From: Prunus persica
Lineage: Eukaryota > Streptophyta > Magnoliopsida > Rosales > Rosaceae
NCBI RefSeq assembly: GCF_000346465.2
Contig: NC_034011.1
Span: 1,841,677-1,905,676 of the forward strand
DNA length: 64,000 nucleotides
Direction: 5' to 3'
This document shows positions 23,201-35,247 of this stretch, in pieces; within the stretch, counting starts at the first letter, position 1; each line of letters starts with the position of its first letter. A program made the translations under genes and the position numbers. The notes beneath the pieces were generated by a model. It was not told the DNA's origin. It saw only the letters and a program-made list of their open reading frames with translations, and did not search any database.

Positions 23201-25129
23201 ATCGCCCTTTGGAACTCAATTGATAGCCCATATCTGGAGATGAAGCAGGTGCTCTCGGTGTCGAAACAACCGGTCGCACTGAAGCAAGTGACCAATCGCC
23301 TGTATATGAAAATAATGGCAGTGATTCTTGTATGGATGAGTTCAATGCAATACCCCCCTCTGCCCTGCTAGTGCCTCGATCTACTTGTGGTAGTGAATCA
23401 AGTGAGGTAATTTCTAATAATCTATCTGTGTCAAGTTATTAGTTACCCCCACGAACCACTCGTGGGAAAGCTAAAGTACAATATTCTCCTGATATACATG
23501 CCAAGTTTAAATATCTCATTAGTCATTATGTGTCAACTCATCGTTTGTCTAAGTCATATGCATCATATTTGTGTCAATTATCTAGTGTATGTGTGTCAAC
23601 TAAGCTGCAAGATGCTTTATCTAACCTTAAATTGATGAATGCCATGAATGTTGAAATGGATGCCTTGAACAAGAATAAAACATGGGATTTAATTCCTTTG
23701 CCACGAGGGAAAAAAGCTGTTGGATCAGATGGGTGTTTACTTTGAAGCATAAAGCTGATGGTCTCATTGACCGTTACAAGGCTAGATTGGTAGCAAAGGG
23801 TTATACTCAGACCTATGGAGTAGATTATTTGGAGACCTTTGCTCAAGTGGCAAAGCTCAATACTGTGCCTGTACTATTGTCCCTGGCTGCTAATTGCGAC
23901 TGGCCTTTATTACAATTCGATGTCAAAAATGCTTTTCTACATGGTGACCTCAAGGATGAGATGTACATGGATCTCCCTCTTGGTATTCCTGTAACCTCTA
24001 AGGAGGATGTTGTGTGTAAGCTGCGGAAGTCTTTATATGGATTGAAGCAGTCTCCAAGAGCATGGTTTGGGAGATTTGCAACATCTATGAAGAAATTTGG
24101 GTATGTGCAGAGTAACTCAGACCAGACTTTGTTTCTAAAGTGTCATAAAGGTAAATTAACAGCTTTAATTATCTATATTGATGATAAGATTACGACTGGA
24201 GATGATCAGGCAGAAATGCAAAATCTTCATAAGTATCTAGCTTCCGAGTTTGAGATGAAGTCATTGGGTGATTTGAAGTATTTTCTCGGGATTGAAGTAG
24301 CCAAATCTAAACATGGTATCTTTCTATCTCAAAATGAGTATATTTTGGATTTACTTGCAGAGACTGGAATGTTGGATTGTAAACCAATTGATACCCCTAG
24401 TGAACAAAATCATAAGTTGGGGTTGTATCCTGATCAAACCCCTACAGATAAAGAGCGTTATCAACGACTTGTGGAAAAATTGATTTATTTATCTCATACA
24501 CGTCCTGATATTGCATATGCAGTTAGTGTAGTGAGTCAGTTTATGCATGCTCCTAGTGAAGATCATATGGGTGCTGTGATGCGTATTTTGAGGTATCTGA
24601 AAGTGACTCTTGGAAAGGAGTTAATATTTTGCAAGTATGGTCATACATATGTGGAAGGGTATACGGATGCTGATTGGGCTGGTTCAGTCTCTGATAGACG
24701 TTCTACGTCTGGGTATTTCACATTTGTTGGTGGTAATCTTGTTACTTAGAGGAGTAAAAAATAAAAAGTAGTGTCTAGGTCTAGTGCTGAGAACAAGTAC
24801 CGTGGGATGGCTCAAGGTGTGTGCGAGTTACTATGGTTGAGAAGATGTTGAGAGATCTTGGGTTTGGACCCCAGAAACCCATGCATTTGTATTGTGATAA
24901 TAAAGTTGCAATTGCAATTGCGCATAACCCTGTGCAACATGATCGTACAAAGCACGGGGAGGTTGATCGACATTTTGTTAAAGAGAAGTTGGATGCTGAA
25001 ATAATTTCTTTTCCATTTATATCCTCCGAGTATCAACTGGCAGATGTTCTTACGAAAGCTGTGTCTACTACGGTCTTTCTCAACTTACTTGACAAGTTGG
25101 ACATGCGTGACATCTTTGCTCCAACTTGA
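20292..25129 (+). pseudogene. Broken copia polyprotein (protease, integrase, RT, RNase H)
   Basis: The frame from 20292 holds an aspartic-protease motif (IIDTGVSDHMT). The next holds the GAG-pre-integrase HHCC region (WHRHLGHPS and CKTCILAKS) and then hits stops near 21011 and 21050. An integrase core frame follows (21068 on, with RTDNKGEY and TPQQNGVSERKN) and is cut at 21695 by the solo LTR. RT resumes after 23682 ([38 protein letters not shown]) and RNase H follows (YTDADWAGSVSDRRSTSGY), with a stop at 24747. Gag capsid and zinc knuckle are not found between the LTR and the protease; about 280 bases of Cys/Val-rich, repeat-like DNA lie there instead. The remnant is not functional. Confidence 0.88.
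21696..23051. repeat. Solo LTR (1356 bp) inside the copia element
   Basis: Begins TGTCACGCCCCG and ends CGGGGTTTCACA, near-perfect short inverted ends. It is flanked by the 5-bp duplication GAAGG (21691-21695 and 23052-23056). The copia reading frame stops at the left edge and continues after the right edge. No coding domain lies inside. Ends of the TGTCACGCCCC type and this length suggest a Ty3/gypsy-group LTR, which is inference. Confidence 0.82.
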
Positions 25130-25136
25130 GGGGGAG

Positions 25137-25342
25137 TGTTAGCGAGATCCTAGCTTAATTAAGATATTTATTTTTTAGTTTATTATAATTATATTTCTTT
25201 CCTTTTGTACAGATATTGTGTAATTAGGATTTTATCTTGCTTCCTAGTTTGACCATACTAGGGATACATCCTTGTACTATAAATACCTTCTTTTGGAGAA
25301 TGAAATACAACATGAAAAATATTCTACCCATATTGTTTGACT
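25137..25342 (+). repeat. 3' LTR of the degenerate copia element
   Basis: 206 bp, TGTTAGCGAG..TTTGACT, preceded by the purine tract GAGGGGGAG and followed by the target duplication ATTTA. Confidence 0.88.
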
Positions 25343-25974
25343 ATTTATACATCAAACAAACCACCTTTTGTTTTCCAAGTTTACCCTTATTAAATGTATT
25401 GTCCTTCAATTTATCCAATTTTTCCTACAACTCTCTTACCATATGTAAAAAATTACAAAATTACAAAATTCTGTTTTTTTAAAAGAAAATGTCTATATTT
25501 TTTAGAGGAAAAAAGTTTTTTTTTTTTGTTATAAAAAAAACACAATAATGACCTTAAAAAAACCCACAAAAGATATATCATTTTTTTTATACAGACAAAA
25601 GGAAGTTCATTGATTGTATTTTCAAACCATTAATTCGATAAGTCTGATTATTAAATTTTTTTTTAAACCATTAATTAGGTAAGTCTTATTTGTCGGAGTC
25701 TTTCAAAAAAAAAAAAAAAAAAACTAATGTTTTTTCTTATTTAATTTTTTAACAAGGTGATAAGAAAGTTGTAATTATTTTGGATAATAAATTTAAGGAA
25801 ACATTAAAATCAATACAAAAAATAAGGGCAAATTTGAAAACAAATGTTATCTTATTTGATTCATTAATTACATTTTTTTTTAGTGTAAGGAAAGTGACAC
25901 ATGTCATAAGAAAAATAGAGAAAATTTAAAAGAGAAGATTGGAGAAAAGGTTGCTAGCATTCCCCATAATGTTA

Positions 25975-26964
25975 TTCAAGAGAACTCTTTTTGTCAACTA
26001 AAAAGTATCAAATATCAATTGTTCTTTTGTCAATCAAGTACATTTAATCATAAAATTAAAATTGAAGGTTAACTTAGTAATTTCACCACTATTCACTCTC
26101 CTATGTTTTTGCTCTTGACAACCATCAACTTCTTCCACCGACTTTCATCACATGCACAGTAAAAAAAAGAGAGAAAATTTTTTGGAACATATATTGCACC
26201 ACACATTCTATAGTTCAAATTCAGTAGAAACGTAATACCAAAGAGAAGTGAAGAAAACGTTGGAGAGAGAAAACAGAGCTGGCCTATCAACGTTGAAAAC
26301 GCTGGTGGCTTTTGTTGCGGTCAAGTTTGAAGTTGAAAACCCAAATGAACAAGAAACAATGAAAGCAATTGTTGCAGATATATGCAGCAACTCAGGCCTA
26401 ACTTCCCGCTGCACCGATATTTCTTGCCCAGGAGAGGAGAGGGTTCACACACCACATATCCTAAAACAAAACCAAACGTTTTTTTTTGAATCATCACATA
26501 ACATTTTCAAGTCTCTATTTTCAAAAGTGTGACATGAATATTAAACGTTTGCTTCTTCAAGTCATCGAGCTATCATCATCAATTAGTCAAATTCAAGTTT
26601 TAATTTTCTCTCTCATTGATTAATTATTGCCTAACATTTGGGGCACTCTATAAGTCCATTTCAAATTAGGGTGCTACAAATTCAAATCTCAAATAGTGTT
26701 TATATAATAAGTTCGTAATTAATTCATTAATTCGGTCATCTCTAATTAGGTGCTACGTACACAAATTTAATCTTCCTACTGTCTTTGTCAAAGAAAGTAA
26801 ACAAATTCAAAATAATTATAATTAGCAGCGGAACTACATGTAGGCCTAGGATGACCTCGGAGTCTAGGATATTTTTGGCTCCACCAGGAAAGTATCTTTC
26901 AAAGATTAGTATGTATGTTAGCCAGTATATATAAGACGTTGGCTGAGATGGAGAGTCTACATAC

Positions 26965-27026
<62 letters not shown>

Positions 27027-27036
27027 ACAGAAAGCC
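25975..27036. other. Promoter side of the polygalacturonase-like gene
   Basis: No supported gene. A 94-codon frame at 26248 has no recognisable domain. A long (CT)n tract at 26968-27023 sits directly upstream of the start codon at 27037 and is probably in the 5' UTR; a TATATATAAG box is near 26925. Confidence 0.5.
26968..27023. repeat. (CT)n microsatellite in the 5' leader of the polygalacturonase-like gene
   Basis: About 28 CT repeats ending 13 bases before the ATG at 27037. CT tracts next to start sites are common in plant core promoters and leaders; an effect on expression is possible but not shown. Confidence 0.92.
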
Positions 27037-29047
27037 ATGCTGCCACCAAATGCTGTGTTAGTGAAGCTTTTAATGGGGTTTATGTATCTAAATGTAATGG
27101 TTAATCATGGAGAAAGCTCATACGCAGGGGCAGCTGGTACTTACCACGACCAAATGAAGCGCATGGCTTTGATGATGAAGGCATCACATACTATCCAAAA
27201 TAAGGTGCGAAGTCCATAATTTGTTATTTTTTCTTTAAATAAAAAATAAAATTTGGGTTTGGTTCATTTTGATTAATTTTCCGAAACGATCAGATATATA
27301 TGATGATGTTCATATCTGATTCATAGGTGTCCTCGGGCTCACGTGTTCATCACGTGACTGAGTATGGTGCTGACCCCACTGGAAGATTGGACAGCACAGG
27401 GGCACTTCAGGAAGCTATCTCTGATGCCTTTGCATCTCCTCTTGAAGGTCACCTGATTACGGGTGTTGCTGACCTCGGAGGCACTGAAGTTCACCTTGAT
27501 GGAGGAACGTACAAGATCAGCCGTCCATTGCGCTTCCCAGACACCGGTGGTGGAAACTTTATGGTACAATTTTTTTTTTTTTTTTTTTTGGTCGAAACTT
27601 TATGGTACACCTTCTATTCTAACATATTATCTCAATTACTACTACATATAGAGTGTTTTGGATGAAATATGTGATTACTATATGGGGTAGCCTTAATATT
27701 TTAAGTTTAGTATCAGACTTATTAAATTTTTTTAATTTTTATACAACTGATAATTTATTTTAAATTAATTTAAATTACGGGGAGGGAGATTCGTACTCGG
27801 GTGTAGAGTGAGGAGCATATCCGCTCAGCCCATATCTATAATAACGGTATATACTTATGAAATTTTATGTAATGTAATTGATTGCAACCAACTAGCTCTT
27901 AGTTTAGTAATAATTTCTTCCTAATTAATGCTAAAAGATGTATAATTCGATTTCCCTCATGTCATAATAATAAAAAAAGAGAAATATAATATAGTTGATT
28001 TCATATTTCATGTTTCATGTTTATATTGTTATGGTGTTACAGATTCATGGTGGATCCCTTCATGCATCTGATGATTTCCCGACCGATCGCCATTTGATCG
28101 AGTTGTGGTCATCCTCGAATTCTTTTGTGTACGAAGACATTACATTCAAGGATCTCATGATAAACTCAAATTTCAGAGGTGGTGGCATTGCAGTTATAAA
28201 TTCACTAAGAAGTACCATTGACAATTGTTACATTTCACATTTCACCACCAGTGGTATACTAATCCAAGGTGGCCATGAAACCTATGTTAGAAACTCCTTT
28301 ATCGGCCAACACATCAATATCGGCGGTGATCACCGCGAAAGGAACTTTTCTGGTATTGGAATTAACATTCAAGGAAACGATAACGCAATTACCGATGTGG
28401 TAATTTTTTCAGCATCAATTGGTGTAATGGTACAAGGGCAAGCCAATGTGCTCACCGGGGTACATTGCTATAACAAGGCCACTACATGGGGTGGGACCGG
28501 AATTTATGTTCGTGCTCCTGGGTTGACCCAGACTCGAATACTGAACTCCTACTTTGATTTCACGGGTATTGTGGCGGAGGACCCGGTCCAGCTCCATATA
28601 GCGGGGTCATTCTTCCTTGGCAATGCCTTTATTTTGATTAAATCGTTGAAGGGTGTGGCATGTGGCATTAGTATTGTTGACAACATGTTTTCAGGTGATT
28701 ATACGGGTGTCCCAATCGTCCAACTAGATCAATCTAACGGACAGTATTTTACTACCATTGATCAAGTCATGGTTGACCGAAATGTAGTACAGGGCATGGT
28801 TCTTAAATCAACGGTTGCCAAGGGGTCAGTTTGGAGCAATGGGACTAGATGGACCGTTGATTTCTCAAAACTTCTCCTCTTCCCTGATCTCATACAAAAT
28901 GTGCAATACACATTGCATGCAAGTAAGTCATTTCCTAAGCACGTCCTACGAGACGTGTCGAGCAATCGTGTGATGGTGGAATCCGACGTGCCAGTTTCAG
29001 CCACGTTGCGTGTATCAGTAGATCAAAGCATGATGGGTTACGTATAA
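27037..29047 (+). CDS. QRT3-type polygalacturonase-like protein (3 exons, 469 aa)
   Basis: Exons 27037-27204, 27327-27563 and 28043-29047 keep phase and give 469 residues ending TAA at 29047. The N-terminus (LPPNAVLVKLLMGFMYLNV) looks like a signal peptide, so the product is probably secreted. From about residue 60 the sequence VTEYGADPTGRLDSTGALQ is the start of a pectate-lyase-3 / GH28-like beta-helix, continued by GGTYKISRPLRFPD and repeated strands (IAVINSLRSTIDNCYIS and ILIQGGHETYVRNS). Proteins of this family related to Arabidopsis QUARTET3 degrade pectin of the pollen mother-cell wall, releasing microspores from tetrads. The classical GH28 catalytic NTD and GHG motifs are not seen, so the chemistry must follow the divergent QRT3 branch. 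The gene appears intact. Confidence 0.88.
27553..27609 (+). repeat. 16-bp duplication around a poly-T run at the intron 2 donor
   Basis: The 16-mer GAAACTTTATGGTACA occurs at 27553-27568 and again at 27594-27609, separated by about 20 T residues. The first copy contains the exon 2 donor (ATG|GTAC at 27563), so the repeat creates a second identical donor 41 bases downstream. The structure is that of a tail-only LINE/SINE-type insertion with a target duplication. Confidence 0.75.
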
Positions 29048-30964
29048 TTAGGAACCTAATTGTGATTAAAATACTTGTATAGCAAGCACATACATGATAC
29101 AATGAAGTTTTTTTTTTTTTTTTTTAATTCCTTATGAAAAGTATCCATTCAGTGGCAAAATAGTCGTAGCCATAGTTAGTAAAAGTCTAGTTGGAACTTC
29201 TCTTTTCTTTCTTTTTTGGGTTATCCCAAGAAGTCTAATTGGACTTGGAGTCTAAATACAATTCAAAATTCTCCAACTTTCTTGGTTATCAATTAATGCA
29301 AAGTTGTCAATCTTTTTTCAAAGTTGTTAGCCCCAAAAAGAAAGCAAGATGCTTCTTCTCTGCTGCCTCCTGTCCAGCCCAATGAATTGAACTTCTTGTA
29401 CTTTGACAATTCAACGACGAATATGGATTGTGCACTACTAAATTGACTTGACCATTGCTCACCCCTTTTGACGCAGCACAAACAACAAAGGTTTCAAGCG
29501 AAATCTTGAGCAACAAGATATTTGGATTCCACCAGAAATGAAGAGGAATTCTCTTTGGAAAGTTGTATTAAAATCTGAGATAATGAAAAGCGACAGACCA
29601 ACCTATCTAAATACACCATTCTCAACCCTTGAACTGCCAGGGGAGTTATTACATTAAACTGAAAAAAAACAGACTTAATTCGGAGACTTAACTACGTAAC
29701 TCCGAAACTGAAAACAGAATTTATTCGGATAATTAACTGAAAACTTTGAAAGCAGTTTTGGAAGGCCAAACGACCTCAGAACGCCAAAATCCATCATACA
29801 TCACGGCAAAGCCGTGAGTTTGACTAGTGGCGTCGTTCCCTTTTCGAAATGGTATTTTGCGTCCTAATCGGAGCTCGGACGATAAATCTGCAAATTCCTG
29901 CTACGTCCTTTTTCTAGCTCAACCGCGATAAAATCTGCCATCTGTTCTACATCACCTTTAATCGGGAGAAACACTTGTGTGCAAAGGGAATAACACACTA
30001 TTTTGCTATCATTGACTAATCACGCTATGTTATATGTGATAACTTTTTCATTTAGCAGTGCGATTGATCGAGGATAACAAAACAATGCTATCGACATTTC
30101 ATATAAGTTTTTCTTCTTAATCTGGTGTATGCTCACCACCAAGATGGCAAACTCAAAATTACTTAAGTTTTATTAGAAAAAAGTAATAATTCTAGAAACG
30201 CCAACTCACTTCTCAAAGTTTTTATAAACTCAATCCAATACGGTAGATGTAGATTAGGTAAGATAGTGTGCTCATTTCATTGCATTCAATTTCAGTCAAA
30301 TCATATCTCACTTCTTTACTATAAGATGAAAGTTTTTATAAAGTCAATGCAATATGGCAGACATAGGTTAGGTCATGACAATGTGCTCATTCCATTGCAT
30401 TCAATTTTGATCACCCTTCCTCAAGGACGGATCCATATTTGGGCTAGAGTGGAGAGAAACAAATTAGGTTTAGTTATGTAAACTCAGTATTCAAAAAAAT
30501 AAATAAATAAATAATAGCCCACCACTTTTTCTAGAAAGTAGCCTCACATCTACAATCAAATACTTTAATACTTCAATTACTAAAGTTTTTTTTTTCTCTC
30601 TCTCTCTCTCTCTTCCTTGGTTTATTTAGCTTTTGATTTGGCTCAAATAATGTTCATATGTCTCTCTGATTTTATTTTTTTTCAAATTTATGGATGTTGC
30701 TTCTTTTGGAAATTTCAAAATATGGACCCTCCTTAACTAAACCACTCCGCTGAGCCAAAGTCCTCGAGCTTCAAATTGTTCTTCATCTAAGCCTCTGAAT
30801 TTTAGTTTTTTTTCTTAAGTTTTCTTTTTTTGTTGTAGATTTCTTTATTCACATATCTCTCTAAAAATAAATTTTTTAATAAATTCTGAAAATGGTTTTT
30901 AATTTAAAGGAAATATTATGTATTAGTCAAAAGTATAGCACTTTCATTAATTTGAAGTTAATAT

Positions 30965-30996
<32 letters not shown>

Positions 30997-31383
30997 GTTT
31001 TAAATTAGGGCTTATAATTGATCCCAACAAAAAAAAAAATTAGCCCAACCTTGTAAATATTCCTCGGTCCGCCATTGCCCTTCCTGTATGTATGTATCCT
31101 ACGCATGTTTTATTCTATTTTAGTTTTTAACCAATGGAGAACAAGTTTTCCCAGTAAACTGCTTGCACCGAAAAGCAAGCTAGAGAAGCAGACAACATAA
31201 TCAACACTATCAACCAATATACAGAGCAGAACAAACTGCACAAACTGAACAAAACCCTGCAAAACAATTGGCCCGGCAAAGTTTTTCTCTTCCTCATTAA
31301 TCCTAAAGATCTTGAAATCTTATGAAGATTTTCAACTCACTCTCTTGTGACCCCGCTTTAATTTCTTCTGCTCTAAGTCATCT
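29048..31383. other. Intergenic, AT-rich, no gene seen
   Basis: Between the polygalacturonase-like gene and the left edge of the OSC duplication. It contains poly-T runs, a direct repeat pair at 30221-30415, a (CT)n run near 30595 and an (AT)n run near 30970-30997. No domain-bearing frame. Confidence 0.5.
30221..30415. repeat. Direct repeat of about 90 bp, two copies
   Basis: TTTTTATAAACTCAATCCAA at about 30221 is matched by a diverged copy at about 30333 (TTTTTATAAAGTCAATGCAA). Both continue through a GTGTGCTCATTTCATTGCA-like block. It is an old local duplication, non-coding. Confidence 0.75.
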
Positions 31384-32568
31384 AAATCCGTGCACGTCAT
31401 GCATGAAATTTTTTGCCATCCCCACATGTAATAGCACTTGTTGCGCACTACATACACAAGCACATTTTGACCACACAACTTTGTCCTTCAAATTATAGTT
31501 CTCCTTGGGAGTTCGACCAAAGGTATACAGTATATTCACATTCATTTCTGTTAGATCATAAGGAGTAGAAATTAGTTTTAATTCAATAAAATTTTTAAGA
31601 AAAAGGAAGAAGATCAATCAAAAACAAAACAAAACAAAAAGCAAAGTAAAGTTATAACAATACCACTTTGATGGAACAAATAATCGTGGGTTTTTTTTTT
31701 TTTTTTTTCTCCAGAAGAATGGTGAAAAATGTAGGTGGATTTGGTGAGGGAGCAGACGTATATGGCAAGTTGACACAATATCTTTTGTTGTTTTAGTTGT
31801 AAATGTTCTATTTAGACTAAGCGGCGGCAATAACTATAAGAGTGCCTTTTCTTTTAGAGGTAATTCCGTTATTAATACAATAGGCATTAGCTAGAGTACA
31901 CATTGGATCAGCTAAAAGTAGGTACCTATGCATACAGGTCATTAAAACCATAAATTACCTCTACTCTAGGTAATTAAATCCATAAGTTACCTCTAGCCCA
32001 AAAGCCAACTCTTGTGTTCATAATTATACCCATAAATTGCTTCTAGTCTGGGTAATTGAACTCATATAATAATATCTTTGGTATGGATCCTTAAACTCAT
32101 AATTAAAGTAAAAAAGTAACCCATCTAAAATGTTACAGAAAAAGGAAAAAGAAACTCACACGTCCACAACAGGTACTCACCTTGAGTATACTGAGATAAA
32201 ACTCCGTAAAAATTGTTTTGGAAAATCCAAGAAAAAAACTATTACCTAGAAGATAGGTAAGTATGTGTGCGTGTGTGTGTGTGTTCTCCTATGCGGACAT
32301 CCGGACGTTATTATCGTAGGGACACCATGTACTACTTTCCTCTCAATTTACAATGGTATCCACATTATAATAATGTGATGATATCCGAATAAGAGAATAA
32401 CTGATATACATAAATTCTATATATATATAGGACGCTTAAAAAAATTGCTTAAGAAAACTCAAGAAAAAACTATTAAGGCAGGTACATATGAATATACAGT
32501 GTGGAATGAGTCAATCATCCACTTTGGTTTTGATATTATAATATTATATAAAAATTAAAAAATTGCAG

Positions 32569-33235
<667 letters not shown>

Positions 33236-33269
33236 TGGGCAGCATACTTGCATGCAAGACATAAGAATC

Positions 33270-33520
33270 TTCGCAATTGTGGAATGAATCAATGGACAAA
33301 TTAGTTAAGGAGTCAGTATCAATGTGATGTATCTCATATTAAATGGTCTAGATTAGTACCACAAAAATGGCGAAATATATTCAATCAACACTGTATGGCT
33401 CAAAATAAAGATTTATGTGATTTATATGAAAAGGATCGATTAATTAATTACCAAAAAAATTTCGAAACAGATTCATTACTGAATCAAAAAGATAATAAAA
33501 GATATGAACTGCCATAGAAA
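33270..33520 (+). pseudogene. ycf1: ycf1 (Tic214) fragment, nuclear copy
   Basis: The plus-strand reading contains [20 protein letters not shown] and [18 protein letters not shown], which I recognise as Ycf1-like. A stop interrupts it near 33300 and another ends it near 33517. Left and right joins are to unrelated plastid segments. Confidence 0.7.
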
Positions 33521-33560
33521 GATTTTTTTTTATGAATTGTTCATGTTCATTTAATTAATT

Positions 33561-33683
<123 letters not shown>

Positions 33684-34341
33684 TTATACATATGTTTATA
33701 AAGCACTTCCCTAAGTTTCAAATTTTGAAAGATACGAGGATAAGCAAAAATACCAACCAATTGACAGAATAAATTCAACTGAAAATGTTTGATTCATCTA
33801 TTATTATAGACGATACTAACAAAAATAGAGTAACATAAGTAAGAAATCAATTCATCATTTGTGACATTTACCCATGTCACACTTTTGAATCAACAGATTC
33901 ATCGGTCAACTCTGGAGTTGACTAAACTAATATATGCATATAACTAATACATGTATATATATAGAATATTAAAATTATAAATAAAGTAATAATAAGAACT
34001 TTTTTTTTTATAACTTTATTCACAAAATTAAACTTTCTTTGAATCACTAATCACTGTGGAATAAAATTGGAAAATCATTTTGATCGTTGTTTATTGTATC
34101 GAAATATCTAATACTTTTTTTTTTTTCGAACTACAAGTGCCCTTGTAATGCACTTTATTTTTTTACTTTAAAGTGAATTCAGTAATAGTTCATTCACATA
34201 ATCTTGCGATTGAAAAGAAAAAAGGTATCGCATGATAAGATCAATCGAAACTAGGTTTTACATTTTGTCTTTCCATATTAGAAAGCCCACCCTTGTAATT
34301 AGGTCAAGAATGTTCTACATGTTAAATCTCATTGGAATCCC

Positions 34342-34382
<41 letters not shown>

Positions 34383-34511
34383 CACATATATAAGGAAACT
34401 CATACACACATACATATATAAAGAAACGTTGAATTTTAGGAAAGTTTTTTCATATAATTCCATTTATGGTAGGCATATACTATAAATTCCTAAAATTTTA
34501 TGGACATACTA

Positions 34512-34825
34512 AGTGCCCATTTGGCATTGCTTATTTTGGGGTGATAAGTGATTTTAAAAAAAATTTAGAAAGCCCAGCCCGTTTGGTAAACTATGAGAAA
34601 ATAACTTATTATTGTTAAAAATTGCTGTGAAAGAAAGCTATAAGGGAAAGCAGCTAATGAGGTACTTTCATTTTCTTATTTTTTGATTATGCAGGAATCA
34701 GTACCAACAACACTTTTAACAAAAAGTTGTACCAAAGGCCAAACTGTTTTCTCTCACAGTTGATTTCTCTCACAACAAATCTGACATCAATTATTTTCAC
34801 AGCACAGCAATGCCAAACTGGCCCT
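34512..34825. mobile_element. hAT-like MITE, copy A
   Basis: The left end reads AGTGCCCATTTGGCATTGC and the right end, reversed, reads AGGGCCAGTTTGGCATTGC. These are terminal inverted repeats of about 19 bp with few mismatches, enclosing 0.3 kb of non-coding DNA. The same element sits at about 46596-46943 in copy B, so it predates the duplication. A clean 8-bp target duplication was not found, hence the family call is tentative. Confidence 0.6.
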
Positions 34826-35040
34826 AATTGCTTACTTGGTAACAGTGGACTGCAATTGAAAAAGTAGAGCGTGTGAATTGCATTCATTACATCTTGATCA
34901 AAATCGACCTATATCTAAGAAGCCCTAATCTAATCTTTCTTATGAGCTAGAATTAGGTATAGATAGATCTTGAGGAAGTTGGGCAAAGTTGAGTCTGTTA
35001 AAAATAATCCATATATCCCATCAGCCAGTGGGTTGGGGAG

Positions 35041-35066
35041 TTTCTATATATATATATATATATATG
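35041..35066 (+). promoter_or_regulatory. TATA-rich stretch upstream of OSC1
   Basis: An alternating (TA)n run about 180-200 bases before the ATG, shortened in the OSC2 copy (about 47453-47463). It may serve as the TATA region, but it is also a microsatellite, so this is weak. Confidence 0.35.
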
Positions 35067-35247
35067 GAGGCTTCTCATACTGAGGATCACAACAATGCAA
35101 GCATTGCAAATGGTTTAAGAGCCCTTGAGAAATTTCCCAACCAAAAGCTTTTTGGTAGTTCTTCATTAAGAAGTGTACAACAACATTAATTTATAAGTAG
35201 TCTCTAGTGATCTCAGTCAAATTAATTGAGATAATCAAGAATTAATA

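Larger units (their letters stand above)
19797..25342 (+). mobile_element. Degenerate Ty1/copia retrotransposon with non-canonical TG..CT ends
   Basis: LTRs of exactly 206 bp each (19797-20002 and 25137-25342) begin TGTTAGC and end TTTGACT. The target duplication ATTTA is perfect (19792-19796 and 25343-25347). The primer-binding site TGGCATCAGAGCC (initiator Met tRNA type) follows the 5' LTR directly, and GAGGGGGAG precedes the 3' LTR. Internal order is protease, integrase, RT, RNase H, which is the copia order. Stops and frameshifts break it, most of gag is missing, and a 1.36-kb solo LTR interrupts it at 21696. It cannot encode its own mobilisation. Confidence 0.9.
19697..25965. mobile_element. 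Mutator-like non-autonomous TIR element carrying nested retroelements
   Basis: The left end (19697) reads GGGGAATGCTAGTAAC and the right end, reverse-complemented from 25965, reads GGGGAATGCTAGCAAC. The inverted similarity extends about 80 bp, through TCTCCAAYCTTCTCTTTTA to TGACATGTGTCACTT. A 9-bp direct repeat flanks it, ATAATGTCA (19688-19696) and ATAATGTTA (25966-25974), with one mismatch. Long TIRs with 9-bp duplications are typical of Mutator-like elements. Without the copia insertion the element would be about 0.7 kb. It carries no transposase frame, so it is non-autonomous. Confidence 0.78.

Noticed and set aside
23015..23345. Several overlapping frames just after the solo LTR in the copia element
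   Set aside because: They reflect the hydrophilic linker of the copia polyprotein, with an internal repeat (CAAGTGACCAATCGCC), read in different frames.
26248..26532. 94-codon frame upstream of the polygalacturonase-like gene
   Set aside because: No recognisable domain or supporting codon pattern, and it lies in the promoter spacer; judged a chance ORF.
34989..35189. Short frame just upstream of OSC1 (MEASHTEDHNNAS)
   Set aside because: The matching sequence in copy B is disrupted by a deletion and no family is recognised; more likely 5' leader or spacer.
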